Shown: piece after piece, positions 6,161 to 6,248 of the stretch
Position numbering within the stretch: position 1 is the stretch's first letter
How the letters are laid out: each line of letters starts with the position of its first letter
Source of the DNA: Clostridia bacterium
GTDB taxonomy: Bacteria; Bacillota_E; SLMV01; PUMD01
Assembly (NCBI GenBank): GCA_007128555.1
Contig: SKXF01000352.1
Coordinates: 1-6,248 of the forward strand
DNA: 6,248 bases
Reading direction: 5' to 3'
Made by a program: the position numbers and the translations under genes
Notes under the pieces: generated by a model
Databases searched by the model: none
The model's input: only the letters and a program-made list of their open reading frames with translations
Told to the model about the DNA's origin: nothing

Positions 6161-6248
6161 CCTGACATTGCCTCCTCCCAATCCTCGCCTGTGACAGCGA
6201 AGAACACATCTTCCAGCGAGGCGCCCTCCGTGGTGGGGTTATGCGCCC
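6157..6248 (-). CDS. ABC transporter ATP-binding protein, C-terminal fragment (cut by window edge)
   Basis: Only the last 29 residues are in the window, in the frame that ends at TGA 6159-6157. They include SLEDVFFAVTGEDWEEA. LEDVF-x-x-x-TG is the well-known C-terminal signature of ABC-2 exporter ATPases of the drug/antibiotic (DrrA-like) type. The stop overlaps the permease ATG (ATGA at 6157-6160), so the two subunits are translationally coupled. The Walker A, signature and Walker B motifs lie beyond the window and cannot be judged. The tail does not show the long carbohydrate-binding extension found in some Wzt proteins of O-antigen export. Confidence 0.85.
   Translation of the reverse strand, partial: AHNPTTEGASLEDVFFAVTGEDWEEAMSG

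Overview
The window comes from a bacterium of moderate to fairly high G+C. Its genes carry strong purine-rich ribosome binding sites, are tightly packed and use mostly ATG starts. No RNA gene, insertion sequence, CRISPR array or phage gene is visible. The phylum cannot be told from this sequence alone. The content is a nucleotide-sugar and glycosyltransferase locus, probably part of a surface-glycan or glycoconjugate cluster that continues past both ends of the window.

Layout from left to right. Positions 1-3704 hold a leftward operon. Read in its own direction, it starts with an NAD-dependent sugar-nucleotide epimerase/dehydratase (3704-2751). Three tandem paralogous proteins with a GT-B glycosyltransferase pattern follow (2749-1778, 1778-798, and 774 to beyond position 1). 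The epimerase lacks any ATG, GTG or TTG able to supply its Rossmann motif. It appears to start at a CTG with a well-placed ribosome binding site. Junctions are very tight: a 1-nt gap between epimerase and first paralog, a 1-nt stop/start overlap (TGATG) between first and second, and a 23-nt gap between second and third. All three paralogs begin MLYF and share motifs along their length, but they differ strongly from one another.

A 138-bp divergent intergenic region (3705-3842) separates this operon from a rightward nucleotide-sugar 6-dehydrogenase of the WbpA/TviB type (3843-5225). After a 74-bp convergent gap, a leftward ABC-2 exporter pair lies at the right edge: the membrane subunit (6160-5300), translationally coupled by an ATGA overlap to the ATPase, of which only the last 29 residues are in view.

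Working model (inference). The dehydrogenase oxidises a UDP-hexose or UDP-N-acetylhexosamine to the uronate. The epimerase changes the stereochemistry of that or another NDP-sugar. The three glycosyltransferase-like proteins then add sugars to an unknown acceptor. The exporter may move the product or may belong to an unrelated unit. The part most worth a second look is the tandem trio, a divergent family whose motif order recalls the queuosine-tRNA mannosyltransferase (QTMAN, DUF3524) type of GT-B enzyme, found here in a sugar-nucleotide operon.
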